Counted from the first letter of the stretch, positions 25,525 to 34,751 are shown. The stretch: DNA of 64,000 nucleotides from Fibrobacter sp. UBA7003 (GCA_002449765.1 DJXN01000014.1:186001-250000); one strand, 5' to 3'. Program-made: numbers and translations. Notes: generated by a model from the letters alone, not told the origin.

Positions 25525-26622
25525 CTAGCCGACCATGCTTCGAACCTGGTTCCTGCCCCGGGACTTGATACTATCAAGCAGGTCGTCCACCTTTTTCAGG
25601 AGCCTCTCGTGGTCGAATTCGTTGTCATCACGACAGGAGACGACCCCACCGCTAATAGTCACGTTCAGGAGGGGAAATTCCTTCCACATGAGAGCGCACA
25701 CCCTCTCGCGGAACTGGTCCGCCTTCATGAAGGCATCCACATCGGAATCCGAGGACAGCACATAGAGGAAAGTATCCTCCCCATAGCGCGCCGCGCATTC
25801 GCCCTCCCCCTCGTCGGCCGTGGATTGCAGGAGAACGGAGATGTCGCAGACCACCTTGTCGCCGAAGACATGACCATAGGCCTCGTTGATACCCCTGAAA
25901 CCGTCAACGCAGAACATAAACAGGTAGAAACGGCTCCTATTGTGCCAGACGATATTCTCAAAATACTGGATAACGTAACGGCGGTTGTAGAGCCCCGACA
26001 AGGGATCGCGCTTGGAAAGGTAATCGAGTTTTTTTACCAGCGATTCCGTCTTGGCCCTCTCCTTGGTAAAGGCGTTCACGACAAAGGTCCCGATGCAGAA
26101 GATGGCAAAGGAGACGATGACGTACGAAAGCACCACGTCAACAGCGTAGATGGACGTCGGCACCACATTCAGGAACTTCCGGATAAGGTCCACGTCCATG
26201 AGCGAAACAACCATTACGCCCGCGATCCAGAGCATGACTATCCAGAAGGCAATCCACTTGTGCCGCGCTTTCACCGGCGCCACGGCGTCTACAAGCATGA
26301 CGGCGCAACAATACATGGGCATGCCGCTCCAGATTCCCCCGCAAAAGAAGAATATGGCCGGGACAAGCAGCAGTCCCACCACATAGAACATCGCCATGTA
26401 ACCGACATCGTAGCGGCGGCTCCTCACGGAAACAAGGCCTATACCCAGCAGCAAGAGCCCCGAAACGACGCAAGCGAGGGCTCCCCAGACACTCTGGCCC
26501 TCAAGATACGTAACCGCAGCGGAGGCGACCGTTACGACGATTTCGACCAGGAACACGATCCAAAAGAGGCGCTTTTCGACCGAGTCCTGGGCCTTCCAAA
26601 AATCACGAAAAAAAGCAAACAT
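25525..26622 (-). CDS. Membrane protein with degenerate GGDEF domain
   Basis: A 365-residue protein: six or so hydrophobic helices (about 18-195), a short linker (TKERAKTESLVKKLDYLSKRD) and a C-terminal GGDEF-type domain (about 205-362). The start at 26622 (MFAFFRDFWKAQDS) avoids an upstream in-frame stretch of non-membrane character that covers the divergent promoter. The GGDEF motif itself reads RYGEDTF and the metal-binding region reads CVDGFRGINEAYGH, so diguanylate cyclase activity is doubtful; it may sense or bind a nucleotide instead. It is divergently transcribed from the DivIVA-like gene, with about 110 bp between their starts. Confidence 0.85.
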   Translation of the reverse strand: MFAFFRDFWKAQDSVEKRLFWIVFLVEIVVTVASAAVTYLEGQSVWGALACVVSGLLLLGIGLVSVRSRRYDVGYMAMFYVVGLLLVPAIFFFCGGIWSGMPMYCCAVMLVDAVAPVKARHKWIAFWIVMLWIAGVMVVSLMDVDLIRKFLNVVPTSIYAVDVVLSYVIVSFAIFCIGTFVVNAFTKERAKTESLVKKLDYLSKRDPLSGLYNRRYVIQYFENIVWHNRSRFYLFMFCVDGFRGINEAYGHVFGDKVVCDISVLLQSTADEGEGECAARYGEDTFLYVLSSDSDVDAFMKADQFRERVCALMWKEFPLLNVTISGGVVSCRDDNEFDHERLLKKVDDLLDSIKSRGRNQVRSMVG

Positions 26623-26731
26623 ATCTATAACCTTGTCTCCATAATATAAACCGAAAAAAAAGCACCAAAAAATTTTTCTCCTTTTATTATATTTTAAGTT
26701 GGAATTAAACAGAATATCCGGGAAGGCATCC

Positions 26732-27268
26732 ATGGAACTCACTCCGCTAGACATCCGCAACCAGACTTTCCACAAGAAATCCCTCGGGGGAATCGACGCC
26801 GAGGAGGTAAAAGCTTTCTTGGAAACGGCCGCAAACGCCTTCGAACAACTTTCCAGGAACCGGACGGACCTTACCGAACGGCTGAAAATCGCCGAAGAAC
26901 GCGTAAACTACTACCGTCAAATCGAGAAGACCATCCAGGACGCCGTCATCACCATGCAGCGCACCGTCGACGAGGTGAAGGCCACTGCCGAAAAAGAAGC
27001 CGAACTGATTGTTGCAGAAGCGAAGGCCAGGGCCGTCCGCGAAGTCGAGACCACCAAGAAACAGGCCGAAGACCTCCGCGCCGAAATCGAACAGCTGAAG
27101 CAGCTCCGCAGCAACTACTTTATACGTTGCCGCGCCCTCATCCGCGGCCAGGAAGAACTCCTCTCCGCCATGGAAAACGACCAGTCCGACCTCCGGAGCG
27201 CCCCCCAGCGTGAACAGCCCAAGCCGGCCAGCGCGCCCCTCGGTCCCGTAGGCAACGTCCTCGCCTAG
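26732..27268 (+). CDS. DivIVA-like coiled-coil protein
   Basis: A 178-residue protein with the DivIVA N-terminus (MELTPLDIRNQTFHKKSLGG, then IDAEEVKAFLETAANAFEQL) followed by a long coiled coil (about 35-150, rich in Glu, Lys and Ala) and a Pro/Ala/Gln-rich end. The ATG at 26732 follows GGGAAGG. DivIVA proteins mark curved membranes at poles and division sites, and in Gram-negative bacteria their role is less well known. A promoter-like TATATTTTAAG lies about 45 bp upstream. It is followed by the DUF167 gene after 16 bp. Confidence 0.85.
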   Translation: MELTPLDIRNQTFHKKSLGGIDAEEVKAFLETAANAFEQLSRNRTDLTERLKIAEERVNYYRQIEKTIQDAVITMQRTVDEVKATAEKEAELIVAEAKARAVREVETTKKQAEDLRAEIEQLKQLRSNYFIRCRALIRGQEELLSAMENDQSDLRSAPQREQPKPASAPLGPVGNVLA

Positions 27269-27284
27269 CCTCCCCGTTCAACAC

Positions 27285-27509
27285 ATGCGAGTCAACATCA
27301 AGGTCCACGCAAAGAGCAAGCGCGAAAGCGTGACTCCGCAACCCGACGGCACCCTCAAGGTCGAAGTCAAGGCGCCACCCGTCGAGGGCGCCGCGAACGA
27401 GGCCATCTGCGAACTGCTCGCCTCCTATTACAAAGTCCACAAGCGCGACGTGAAAGTCGTCATCGGGTCGACCAACAACAAGAAAGTCGTCGAGATTTCC
27501 GGGCTATAG
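27285..27509 (+). CDS. DUF167 (YggU family) protein
   Basis: A 74-residue protein of the UPF0235/YggU family (MRVNIKVHAKSKRESVTPQP, KVEVKAPPVEGAANEAICEL, IGSTNNKKVVEI). The function is unknown across bacteria. The length is normal for the family. It is probably co-transcribed with the DivIVA-like gene 16 bp upstream. The gap to the converging GH30 gene contains a minus-strand terminator. Confidence 0.9.
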   Translation: MRVNIKVHAKSKRESVTPQPDGTLKVEVKAPPVEGAANEAICELLASYYKVHKRDVKVVIGSTNNKKVVEISGL

Positions 27510-27546
27510 ATTCCGAAAAGGCCTTTGCCCCGCAAATCCAGGTCAC

Positions 27547-27579
27547 AAAAAAATCCCTCAGGAACACATTCCCGAGGGA
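27547..27579 (-). terminator. Terminator of GH30 gene
   Basis: On the minus strand, stem TCCCTCGGGAA / TTCCTGAGGGA with a TGTG loop and one mismatch, then TTTTTTT. Confidence 0.88.
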
Positions 27580-27603
27580 CTTGATTTTATCTAAGGAAAA
27601 CTT

Positions 27604-29718
27604 TTACTTCGTCAAGGTGAACCTGAACGTCTTGCCGCCACGGACAGGCCTTGCAATGAACATGCCGCCATTACGGACAAGTTCCGCCGTCTTCGCCTTG
27701 ACATCGGATGCGCTTCTAGCTTCGACCTTTCCAAGGAACATGCCGTTCACATCGTAAATGCCGTAAGCGACCGGAGCGTTATCCGCGGCAAACTTCGCGC
27801 CCGCAATCGGCGTAGTATCGCCACCGATCGGCTCGGGGTCATCCGCGTCCTTGCCCTTCACGAAGGTGAAGTAGTCCACGTCCATCCAGTCACCGACCAC
27901 CGTAAAGCGGAGGATATGTTCACCCGCAGGGAGCGTCACGTTCTTCTGCACCTTGTTGTAGTCGTCGTAGTTCTCTTCACCATCGTTTTTGGGGACAGAG
28001 ATATCGCCCGTGAGCTCGTTGCCATCGAGGGTCATGTTGAAACCGGAAGTCGCATTGGCAGATGCCACAGCGGCAAAGAAGGTATAGTCGCCCGCTTCCT
28101 TCACGTTCACCGTGTATTCGAGCCATTCGCCAGCCTGGTTGTACCCCACGATGTAGCCGGTCGCCTTCTTGTAGATATCGACACCCGTGCCTTCGCGGTA
28201 GTTGGTCTCGCCGTGATCATCGGAGTCATTTTCGTTATAGGTCTTGTTTTCCTTGCCGGTACCCGGGATGTCGAAGTTTTCGGCCTCGATCTTGCCCGGC
28301 AAATCAATCGCCTTGCCGCCGAACGGTTCACGAGGTACGGGGTCAGCAGGAGTGCCCACGCCCACGAGCGTCACGATGCAGTCCTTGAATTCCGAGCTAC
28401 CCGCATCCATGGTGATAGTCACGGAGCCGTTCTTCACTTCGACTTCACCTTCATACTTGGCATTCTTCGCCTGGCTCGTGGTGTACACGTGGAATGTTTC
28501 CACATCGGCACCCTTCACGTTCACCGTTACGGTCTTGGAATTCTTGTAATCGCGGTTCACGAGCACCACAATCACGGAGTCGCCTTCTGAACTCTTGTAG
28601 GCACTGGCAAACAGATTCGATTCGGGCTTGTCAGTCGCTCCCACGCGGATTGCACCCGGACGGATAAAGCGTGCGAACTGGCTCATCACGTAACCGCGCT
28701 TCGAGACCTTACCGATTTCGTTCTGCGAAACCTGGAGCTTGTTGCCGAAGTCCTTTTCCATGATCAGGCCGTAGCAACGGCGGATGTACCACCAGGTGTA
28801 CTGATTGAAGTTGCCTACAACCATCGCGCGGTGAATTTCGTAAGCCACGTCCATGGCGTTCACGGTATCGCGCTTGTTCTGGTTCGCCTGGTCACCCGTA
28901 TTCGTAATCGTACGCCAGTAGTTGCCGCTGCCCTGGCTTTCGGTGTAGTGTTCTGTCATCCAGCGTTCCACGCCTTTCTGGTCAGCCAAAGAATACTGGA
29001 AGAAATTGTCCCCGGTGTTTCTGTCGCTTGCATAGAAGTGCGCACCGAGAATGTCCCAGTTCTTGAGGGCAGAAGCATCGTTCAAGACTTTGTTGTAAAG
29101 GTTCTTGTCGTAGCGGAAAGATTCCGTCGAAATCACCTTGGTGCCGTTCTTGCGCATCTGATCGGCGTAGCCCTTGGTAAAGTTGTAAATTTCGTCAGCG
29201 CTCCAGCAAGCCCATTCGCCGCACCAGTCCGGTTCGTTGCTGATGGAGATTGCGTACAAAGGAACTCCCTGATTCTTCATGTAGGCCGTAAAGCTATTCA
29301 GGTGATCCACGTACTTCTGGTAGTTCGAGGAAGCCATATGCTGGTTTGCCCCCGCATACGGGGAAGTCCACGGAGTTGCATACAAGATAAAGTCATCGCC
29401 AGCGTATTTCTTGGCGTACTTCGCAGCCTGCACTTCCTTATTGAAGTCGTTGGAGCTTGCATATACGGGAATGCGCAGCGTATTGAGGCCAATCTGGCCA
29501 TCGCCCGTACCGAAAGCAAGTTTGGCATCGGCTTCGGAGAGTCCGCCTCCGCCCTGCCATTGGTTATGGACCATGCCGCCGAAGCCGCGAATGACCTGAT
29601 GCTCTTCATCCAGGTTCACATTCACGGTCGACGCCATGGCCATCGGTGTCAGGATTCCACAACCAAAAACCCAAGCGGCTGTCCTGACAAGACCTGCAAA
29701 AGTCGCAACTTTTTTCAT
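27604..29718 (-). CDS. GH30 glucuronoxylanase-like enzyme with CBM6
   Basis: A 704-residue secreted endo-acting enzyme. A signal peptide (about 1-30) is followed by a GH30 barrel with a beta side domain (about 32-450). The acid/base Glu is in ISISNEPDWCGEWACW and the nucleophile Glu probably in RWMTEHYTESQGSG. IRGFGGMVHNQW at the start is typical of xylan-active GH30. A CBM6 spans about 475-615 (PGKIEAENFDIPG...WMDVDYFTF), and the tail VAYGIYDVNGMFLGK...GGMFIARPVRGGK ends the protein. It should cut the xylan backbone, either guided by glucuronic acid branches or as an exo/endo variant. It is a single-gene unit. Confidence 0.88.
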   Translation of the reverse strand: MKKVATFAGLVRTAAWVFGCGILTPMAMASTVNVNLDEEHQVIRGFGGMVHNQWQGGGGLSEADAKLAFGTGDGQIGLNTLRIPVYASSNDFNKEVQAAKYAKKYAGDDFILYATPWTSPYAGANQHMASSNYQKYVDHLNSFTAYMKNQGVPLYAISISNEPDWCGEWACWSADEIYNFTKGYADQMRKNGTKVISTESFRYDKNLYNKVLNDASALKNWDILGAHFYASDRNTGDNFFQYSLADQKGVERWMTEHYTESQGSGNYWRTITNTGDQANQNKRDTVNAMDVAYEIHRAMVVGNFNQYTWWYIRRCYGLIMEKDFGNKLQVSQNEIGKVSKRGYVMSQFARFIRPGAIRVGATDKPESNLFASAYKSSEGDSVIVVLVNRDYKNSKTVTVNVKGADVETFHVYTTSQAKNAKYEGEVEVKNGSVTITMDAGSSEFKDCIVTLVGVGTPADPVPREPFGGKAIDLPGKIEAENFDIPGTGKENKTYNENDSDDHGETNYREGTGVDIYKKATGYIVGYNQAGEWLEYTVNVKEAGDYTFFAAVASANATSGFNMTLDGNELTGDISVPKNDGEENYDDYNKVQKNVTLPAGEHILRFTVVGDWMDVDYFTFVKGKDADDPEPIGGDTTPIAGAKFAADNAPVAYGIYDVNGMFLGKVEARSASDVKAKTAELVRNGGMFIARPVRGGKTFRFTLTK

Positions 29719-29765
29719 TTTAACACCTTTTTACACCAAAAATGACAACATTGCCATCCCTACGC

Positions 29766-29834
29766 TATAAATTTATCCACAAAAAGCAACTTTTCCCCAT
29801 GCCGGACAAATTTTTCCATTTACGTTTTGGCAAT
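29766..29834 (-). promoter_or_regulatory. Promoter and palindromic operator of GH30 gene
   Basis: The -7 element TAAATTTATA runs from 29775 to 29766. The operator at 29818-29834 reads ATTTACGTTTTGGCAAT, one substitution per half-site. Spacing is 43 bp. The 299-bp gap 29719-30017 holds this promoter, a GGCACC-TTCG-GGTGC-like hairpin at 29909-29922 and the terminator of the next gene. Confidence 0.65.
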
Positions 29835-29930
29835 AAAAAATAGGGAGGGTTTCGCACGGCTCACCCTCCCTAAGACCCTCCCGACACTCGACACAAGTGT
29901 CTTCGTGGGCACCTTCGGTGCGTGAAAAGA

Positions 29931-29953
29931 GCCCCGGAGCGGGGCTCCGGGGC
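29931..29953 (-). terminator. Terminator of GH43 gene at 30018
   Basis: Stem GCCCCGGAG / CTCCGGGGC with a five-base loop, followed on the minus strand by TCTTTTC. Confidence 0.85.
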
Positions 29954-29981
29954 ACTTCATGACGCTCTTGAGAAGCATCAA

Positions 29982-30012
29982 TCTGGATGTGTGGTGTTTA
30001 GGGACTCTTTTA
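29982..30012. repeat. 31-bp direct repeat, copy 1
   Basis: Identical over 31 bp to 32438-32468. Both copies lie just past the stop codon of a GH43 gene, so the flank was duplicated together with the gene. Confidence 0.85.
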
Positions 30013-30017
30013 TGGTA

Positions 30018-32246
30018 TTACTTTGCCGTATTCACCATGAATTTCTTGTTGCCGGTCAGGGAACGGAGCATGTACACGCCCTGGTTGAAGCCAGCCGCAC
30101 GAAGGGCCTCGCCTGCAGTCGCACCGTCCAGGCGGATCTTACCGACCATGGCGCCCTTCAGGTCGAACACACGGTAGGTTTCGTACGGTACTGCCTTGAA
30201 CGCGACGGCTTTCCCAATGGCATCCGTGCCAATCGGTTCCGTATCCGGTGCATCCTTGCCTTCGAGGATATTGAAGTAGTCGATATCGAACCAGGAACCG
30301 ACAACCGTAAGCCTCAGGACATGTTCGCCCGCGGGGAGCTTGATGTTCGCCTTGACCTTGTTGTAATCGTCGTAGTTTTCCTCGCCTTCGCTAGCCGCAG
30401 GCACGGAAATCTCTTCGGTAATGTCCGTTCCATCGAGGGAGAACTTGAAGCTGGAGGTGTTACCGGCGGCAGCAACTGCGGCATAGAGCGTGTAGTCGCC
30501 TTCCTTCGCCACGTTGATGGTGTATTCAAGCCATTCGCCTTCAGTATTGTAGCCCACGATGACACCCGTCGCCTTCTTATAGAGGTCAACGCCGGTGCCT
30601 TCGCGGAGGTCGCTGTCGCCGTGGTTCTCGGAATCGGATTCGTTGTAGGAATCGACATCGCCACCGCGACCCGTGCCCGGTTCATCGAAGTTTTCGGCCT
30701 CGATCTTGCCCGGAACAGCCCAGGCCTTGCCACCGAACGGCTTCTGCGGTTCCGGCGGAGTCGTACCGCTGCCTTCAAAGCCCCAGGCCTTGATAGCCAT
30801 GGTAGAATCCCTGCTGCCCTTGAACACGAGGAACACCTGTTCCACGATTCCCTTGAGGCCAGTGACTTCGCAGGAATTCTCGGCAAAGGTATTCTTGTTA
30901 CCGGTATTCTTGAGCGTGCAAGTGCCAGCGAGCGTACCCGTCGCAGAACCCGTGTGGATTTCAACCTTGTCGCCATCAGCCGTGCTTGCGGCCTGCACCA
31001 CGAAGCCCGTCGCGGCAGTACCGAAGTCAACGCCACTCACGCGGATCCAGGATTCCTTCGTGGAAAGCGGGAGCAACAGGTGTTCGGCAACCTTGCCCGG
31101 AGTCCAGTTGGAACGGCTGCGAATGCCCTTCTGCTTGGAACTCGTGAGTGCCGGGTACCAATCGTACGGGTCAAAGTTCTCGATCTGTTTCGGGCCTTCC
31201 TTCGTGAAGGTCAGTTCCTTCATGGTGCCGTCGTTGTTGTAGAAGAACTCATCCACGCTCACGCTACGGTGGTATGCGGGTACCGGATTCGCCTGGCCGT
31301 CATCGGCAGGAATCTTTTCCAGGCCATCGTAACCGTTCGCAATGCGGCGGTCATGGTAGGCAACGTACCAGTGGCCCTTGAATTCGGCAATGCCATGGTG
31401 GTTGTTGTTGTTCGCGTTGATGTTCTGCCCGTTAATGCTCGGGTTACCCATGAAGATGCCCTTGTATTCGTAGGGGCCCATCGGGTTGTTGGACATGCCG
31501 TAAGCAATACGCAGGTCGGCAGTGCTGTAAGACAGGTAATACTTGCCCTTGTACTTGTGGATGTACGAGGCTTCCATCGCCTTCGGGCCACCGATCTTCA
31601 GGTGAGTCTTGGAACTCACATCGAAGCCCTTCATGTCCTTGTTGAGCTTGTAGATGTTGAAAATGTCGTTGTTGTTGTTATTTGCCGGGCGGCTATCGCT
31701 GCTGCCGCCACCAAACGTGAAGTAGCCCGTACCGTCGTCATCGAAGAAGATTGCCGGGTCAAAGCACCAGCCGATGCCGTCGCAGTCCGAAATACCGCCA
31801 CCCCAGTTGTTGATGAGCTTCTTGTTGCCCGAAACAGGGTTCGTCCAGGGGCCGGCAATGCTGTCGGCGCCGATGAGGCCAATGCCGCCACCACCGCCAT
31901 CGGGGAACACGATGTAAAGCCTGTGATCGTTGGGGTTCACTGCAATGCCGGATGCCCAGATATCGCCGATACCGTCAACCTTGCGGGCATCGTAGATAAT
32001 GCCGAAGTCGGTCCAGTTCTTCATGTCCTTGGTGCGGAAACCGTAGAGGGCCTTGATGTTGTAGCCGTTGGCATTGGCTGCCGCCGGGTCGTCGGAGTCG
32101 GTAATGACGTAGAAGTAGGTGTCATCGGCAGCGGCACCCGGGTCGGCGAGGTAATGGTAGCTGGAAATCGGGTTGTCCGCGAGTGCGGATGCAGCCAGGC
32201 CGCATACGGCAGCGAGGCCAAATTTTCCCATGAAAGACATCTTCAT
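30018..32246 (-). CDS. GH43 arabinofuranosidase/xylosidase with two CBM6-type domains (copy A)
   Basis: A secreted enzyme of 742 residues. I take the ATG at 32246 (MKMSFMGKFGLAAVCGLAASALA), which has AGGG nine bases upstream; an ATG three codons earlier is too close to it. The GH43 propeller spans about 24-350: base Asp in YHYLADPGAAADDTYFYV, second Asp in CFDPAIFFDDDGTGYF, acid Glu in MEASYIHKYKGKYYLSYS. A CBM6-like domain of the kind usual in arabinan/xylan GH43 follows (about 375-505, SWIRVSGVDFGTAATGF). A second CBM6 (about 530-665, PGKIEAENFDEPGTGRGG) and the tail YRVFDLKGAMVG...GVYMLRSLTGNKKF end it. It is a close paralog of the next gene upstream. Confidence 0.9.
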   Translation of the reverse strand: MKMSFMGKFGLAAVCGLAASALADNPISSYHYLADPGAAADDTYFYVITDSDDPAAANANGYNIKALYGFRTKDMKNWTDFGIIYDARKVDGIGDIWASGIAVNPNDHRLYIVFPDGGGGGIGLIGADSIAGPWTNPVSGNKKLINNWGGGISDCDGIGWCFDPAIFFDDDGTGYFTFGGGSSDSRPANNNNNDIFNIYKLNKDMKGFDVSSKTHLKIGGPKAMEASYIHKYKGKYYLSYSTADLRIAYGMSNNPMGPYEYKGIFMGNPSINGQNINANNNNHHGIAEFKGHWYVAYHDRRIANGYDGLEKIPADDGQANPVPAYHRSVSVDEFFYNNDGTMKELTFTKEGPKQIENFDPYDWYPALTSSKQKGIRSRSNWTPGKVAEHLLLPLSTKESWIRVSGVDFGTAATGFVVQAASTADGDKVEIHTGSATGTLAGTCTLKNTGNKNTFAENSCEVTGLKGIVEQVFLVFKGSRDSTMAIKAWGFEGSGTTPPEPQKPFGGKAWAVPGKIEAENFDEPGTGRGGDVDSYNESDSENHGDSDLREGTGVDLYKKATGVIVGYNTEGEWLEYTINVAKEGDYTLYAAVAAAGNTSSFKFSLDGTDITEEISVPAASEGEENYDDYNKVKANIKLPAGEHVLRLTVVGSWFDIDYFNILEGKDAPDTEPIGTDAIGKAVAFKAVPYETYRVFDLKGAMVGKIRLDGATAGEALRAAGFNQGVYMLRSLTGNKKFMVNTAK

Positions 32247-32290
32247 TTTACACATCCCTATGTTAAAACGGCAAAATTGCCCTTTCTTGA

Positions 32291-32359
32291 CTATAATCTA
32301 CCTCCGAAAATGGCGATTTTCCCACCCACGAGCCGACTTCTCATTGACTATTTATCAAT
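32291..32359 (-). promoter_or_regulatory. Promoter and palindromic operator of GH43 copy A
   Basis: The -7 element TAGATTATAG runs from 32300 to 32291. The operator at 32343-32359 reads ATTGACTATTTATCAAT. Spacing is 43 bp. The sequence just beyond the operator (32360-32387) resembles that at 8239-8267 (GACTAGGGAGGGG then a run of A). Confidence 0.75.
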
Positions 32360-32387
32360 AGCGACTAGGGAGGGGAGCGCAAAAAAA

Positions 32388-32414
32388 GCGCCCCGGGACT
32401 AATCCCGAGGAGCT
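32388..32414 (-). terminator. Terminator of GH43 gene at 32483
   Basis: On the minus strand CTCCTCGGGA-TTAG-TCCCGGGG, then GCGC and TTTTTTT. Confidence 0.8.
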
Positions 32415-32437
32415 TTATGACGCCGTAAAGGCGCCGG

Positions 32438-32468
32438 TCTGGATGTGTGGTGTTTAGGGACTCTTTTA
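32438..32468. repeat. 31-bp direct repeat, copy 2
   Basis: Identical to 29982-30012; see that entry. Confidence 0.85.
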
Positions 32469-32482
32469 GGCCGTGTACGGAC

Positions 32483-34708
32483 TTATTCCGCAACCCTGGC
32501 CATAAACTTCTTTTCGCCGCGCAGGGAGCGGAGCATGTACATACCCTTGCTGAATCCGGCCGCACGGAGCGCATCGCCCACATGCGCACCATCGAGATTC
32601 ACCGTACCCACCTGCTTGCCCTTCAGGTCGAACACGCGGTAGGTGTAAGACCCGAACGAGTTGAACTGGGCGACAGTCTTGATCGCGGTAGTGCCTTCGA
32701 GCGGGTCGGAATCTTCGGCATCCTTGCCCGCGACGAAGTTGATGTAGTCGATATCCATCCAGTCGCCTGTAACGGTGAAGCGGAGGATATGTTCGCCCGC
32801 GGGGAGCTTCACGTTGGCAGAAACCTTGTTGTAGTCGTCATAGTTCTCTTCGCCGGAACTTGCCTGCGGGACGGCAATCGCATCGGTGATGTTCTCGCCA
32901 TCGATGGAGAGCTGGAAACCGGAAGTGCTATTGGCGGACGCGACGGCGGCAAACATGGTGTAGTCACCCGCTTCCTTCACGTTCACGGTGTATTCGAGCC
33001 ATTCGCCGGCCTGGTTGTAACCCACGATTACGCCGGTAGCCTTCTTGTACAGGTCGACCCCGGTACCTTCACGCAAGTCGCTATCACCATGGTTCTCGGA
33101 ATCGTTCTCGTTGTAGGAATCGACACCCGCGCCGCGGCCCGTACCCGGTTCGTCAAAGTTTTCCATCTCGATCTTGCCGGGGATAGCCCAGGCCTTGCCG
33201 CCAAACGGCTTCTGCGGTTCCGGAGGCGTGGTGCCACTGCCCTCGAAGCCCCAAGCCTTCACGTACATGGTAGAATCCTGGTTGCCCTTGAACACGAGGA
33301 ACAGCTGGTTCACGATGCCCTTGAGGCCATCGACTTCGCACTTGTTTTCGGCATAGGTATTCTTGTTGCCGGTATTCTTGAGCGTGCAGGTACCTGCGAG
33401 CGTACCCGTCGCAGAACCCGTGCGGATTTCAATCTTGTTGCCGTCAGCAGCACTCGAAGCCTCGACAGTAAAGCCCGTTGCCGCAGTACCGAAGTCCACG
33501 CCACTCACGCGGATCCAGGATTCCTTGCTGGAAAGCGGAATCAGCACGTGTTCGGCCTTCTTGCCCTGCACAAAGTTAGAACGGCTGCGGATGCCCTTCT
33601 GCTTGGAACTCGTGAGCGCCGGATACCAGTCGTACGGGTCGAAGTTCTCGATCTGCTTCGGGCCTTCGTCCGTCACCTTCACCGTCTGAATCGTACCGTC
33701 GTTGTTGTAGAACATTTCGTCTACAGAGACGCTACGGTGGTAACCTTCGTTCGGCTTCGGCTGACCGTCATCGGCCGGAATAATTTCAAGTCCGTTATGG
33801 CCCTTGGCAATACGGCGGTCATGATAGACAACGTAAGAATGGCCCTTGAATTCGGCAATACCGTGGTGGTTGTTGTTGCCGTTGATGCTGCGGCCGTTCA
33901 TACTCGGGTCGCCGAGAATGGTTCCCTTCCAGGTGTACGGTCCCATTACGTTATTCGACATACCGTAGTCGATGGTAGGCGCACCCTGCTGCCAGCCGGT
34001 ACTGTAAGAGAAGTAGTAATTGCCCTTGTGCTTGTGGATGTAGGACGCTTCGAGCATCTTACGGGTCGGGAGGTTGTTCACCTTCACGTGGCTGCCGTTA
34101 CCCACCGGAGCATCCTTCGCATCGTTCAGCTTGACAATATCAAAGTTGTCGGTATTCGGGCGGCTGTTGCTTTCGCCACCGCCCCATGTGACGTAGGTCG
34201 TACCGTCGTCATCGATAAAGATACCCGGGTCGAAACACCACGAGACACCGTCACAGCCGATAATGCCACGGCCACCGACCAACTTGTCCTTGCCCTGGCC
34301 CACGGCATTTGTCCACGGGCCGTCGATTGCAGGCGCCTTGATGTAGCCGATACCGCCGCCACCGCCATCGGGGAACACGATGTAGAACGTGCCGTTATGC
34401 ACCGCAATACCGGATGCCCAAATATCGTTAATGCCGTTCACCTTGCGGGCATCGTAAATAATGCCGTAGTCAGTCCAGTTCTGCATATCCTTGCTGCGGA
34501 ATGCATAGAGGGCGTAAATCTTGTAACCATTGGAATTGTACGGAGCCGGGTCATCGGAGTCCGTGATGATGTAGAAATATTCGTCGTCGGCAGCGGCACC
34601 GGGGTCGGCCAGATAATGGTAGGTAGAAATCGGGTTATCGGCAAGTGCAGAACCAAAGAGACCGCACGCAAGAGCCAAACCAAGCTTTCCCTTGGAAATC
34701 TTCTTCAT
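32483..34708 (-). CDS. GH43 arabinofuranosidase/xylosidase with two CBM6-type domains (copy B)
   Basis: A 741-residue secreted paralog of copy A with the same domain order: signal peptide MKKISKGKLGLALACGLFGSALA, GH43 propeller (LADPGAAADDEYFYI, CFDPGIFIDDDGTTYV, LEASYIHKHKGNYYFSYS), a CBM6-like domain (SWIRVSGVDFGTAATGF), a second CBM6 (PGKIEMENFDEPGTGRGA...WMDIDYINF) and the tail YRVFDLKGKQVG...MYMLRSLRGEKKF. Identity to copy A is high along most of the length and the downstream flank is repeated, so the pair arose by tandem duplication. Differences cluster in the propeller loops, for example RKMLEAS against KAMEAS and an extra WQQGAPT block, which may change specificity. Confidence 0.9.
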   Translation of the reverse strand: MKKISKGKLGLALACGLFGSALADNPISTYHYLADPGAAADDEYFYIITDSDDPAPYNSNGYKIYALYAFRSKDMQNWTDYGIIYDARKVNGINDIWASGIAVHNGTFYIVFPDGGGGGIGYIKAPAIDGPWTNAVGQGKDKLVGGRGIIGCDGVSWCFDPGIFIDDDGTTYVTWGGGESNSRPNTDNFDIVKLNDAKDAPVGNGSHVKVNNLPTRKMLEASYIHKHKGNYYFSYSTGWQQGAPTIDYGMSNNVMGPYTWKGTILGDPSMNGRSINGNNNHHGIAEFKGHSYVVYHDRRIAKGHNGLEIIPADDGQPKPNEGYHRSVSVDEMFYNNDGTIQTVKVTDEGPKQIENFDPYDWYPALTSSKQKGIRSRSNFVQGKKAEHVLIPLSSKESWIRVSGVDFGTAATGFTVEASSAADGNKIEIRTGSATGTLAGTCTLKNTGNKNTYAENKCEVDGLKGIVNQLFLVFKGNQDSTMYVKAWGFEGSGTTPPEPQKPFGGKAWAIPGKIEMENFDEPGTGRGAGVDSYNENDSENHGDSDLREGTGVDLYKKATGVIVGYNQAGEWLEYTVNVKEAGDYTMFAAVASANSTSGFQLSIDGENITDAIAVPQASSGEENYDDYNKVSANVKLPAGEHILRFTVTGDWMDIDYINFVAGKDAEDSDPLEGTTAIKTVAQFNSFGSYTYRVFDLKGKQVGTVNLDGAHVGDALRAAGFSKGMYMLRSLRGEKKFMARVAE

Positions 34709-34751
34709 ATTAACATCCCATATTCAACCGCGACACCGCAGTCTAACCATT

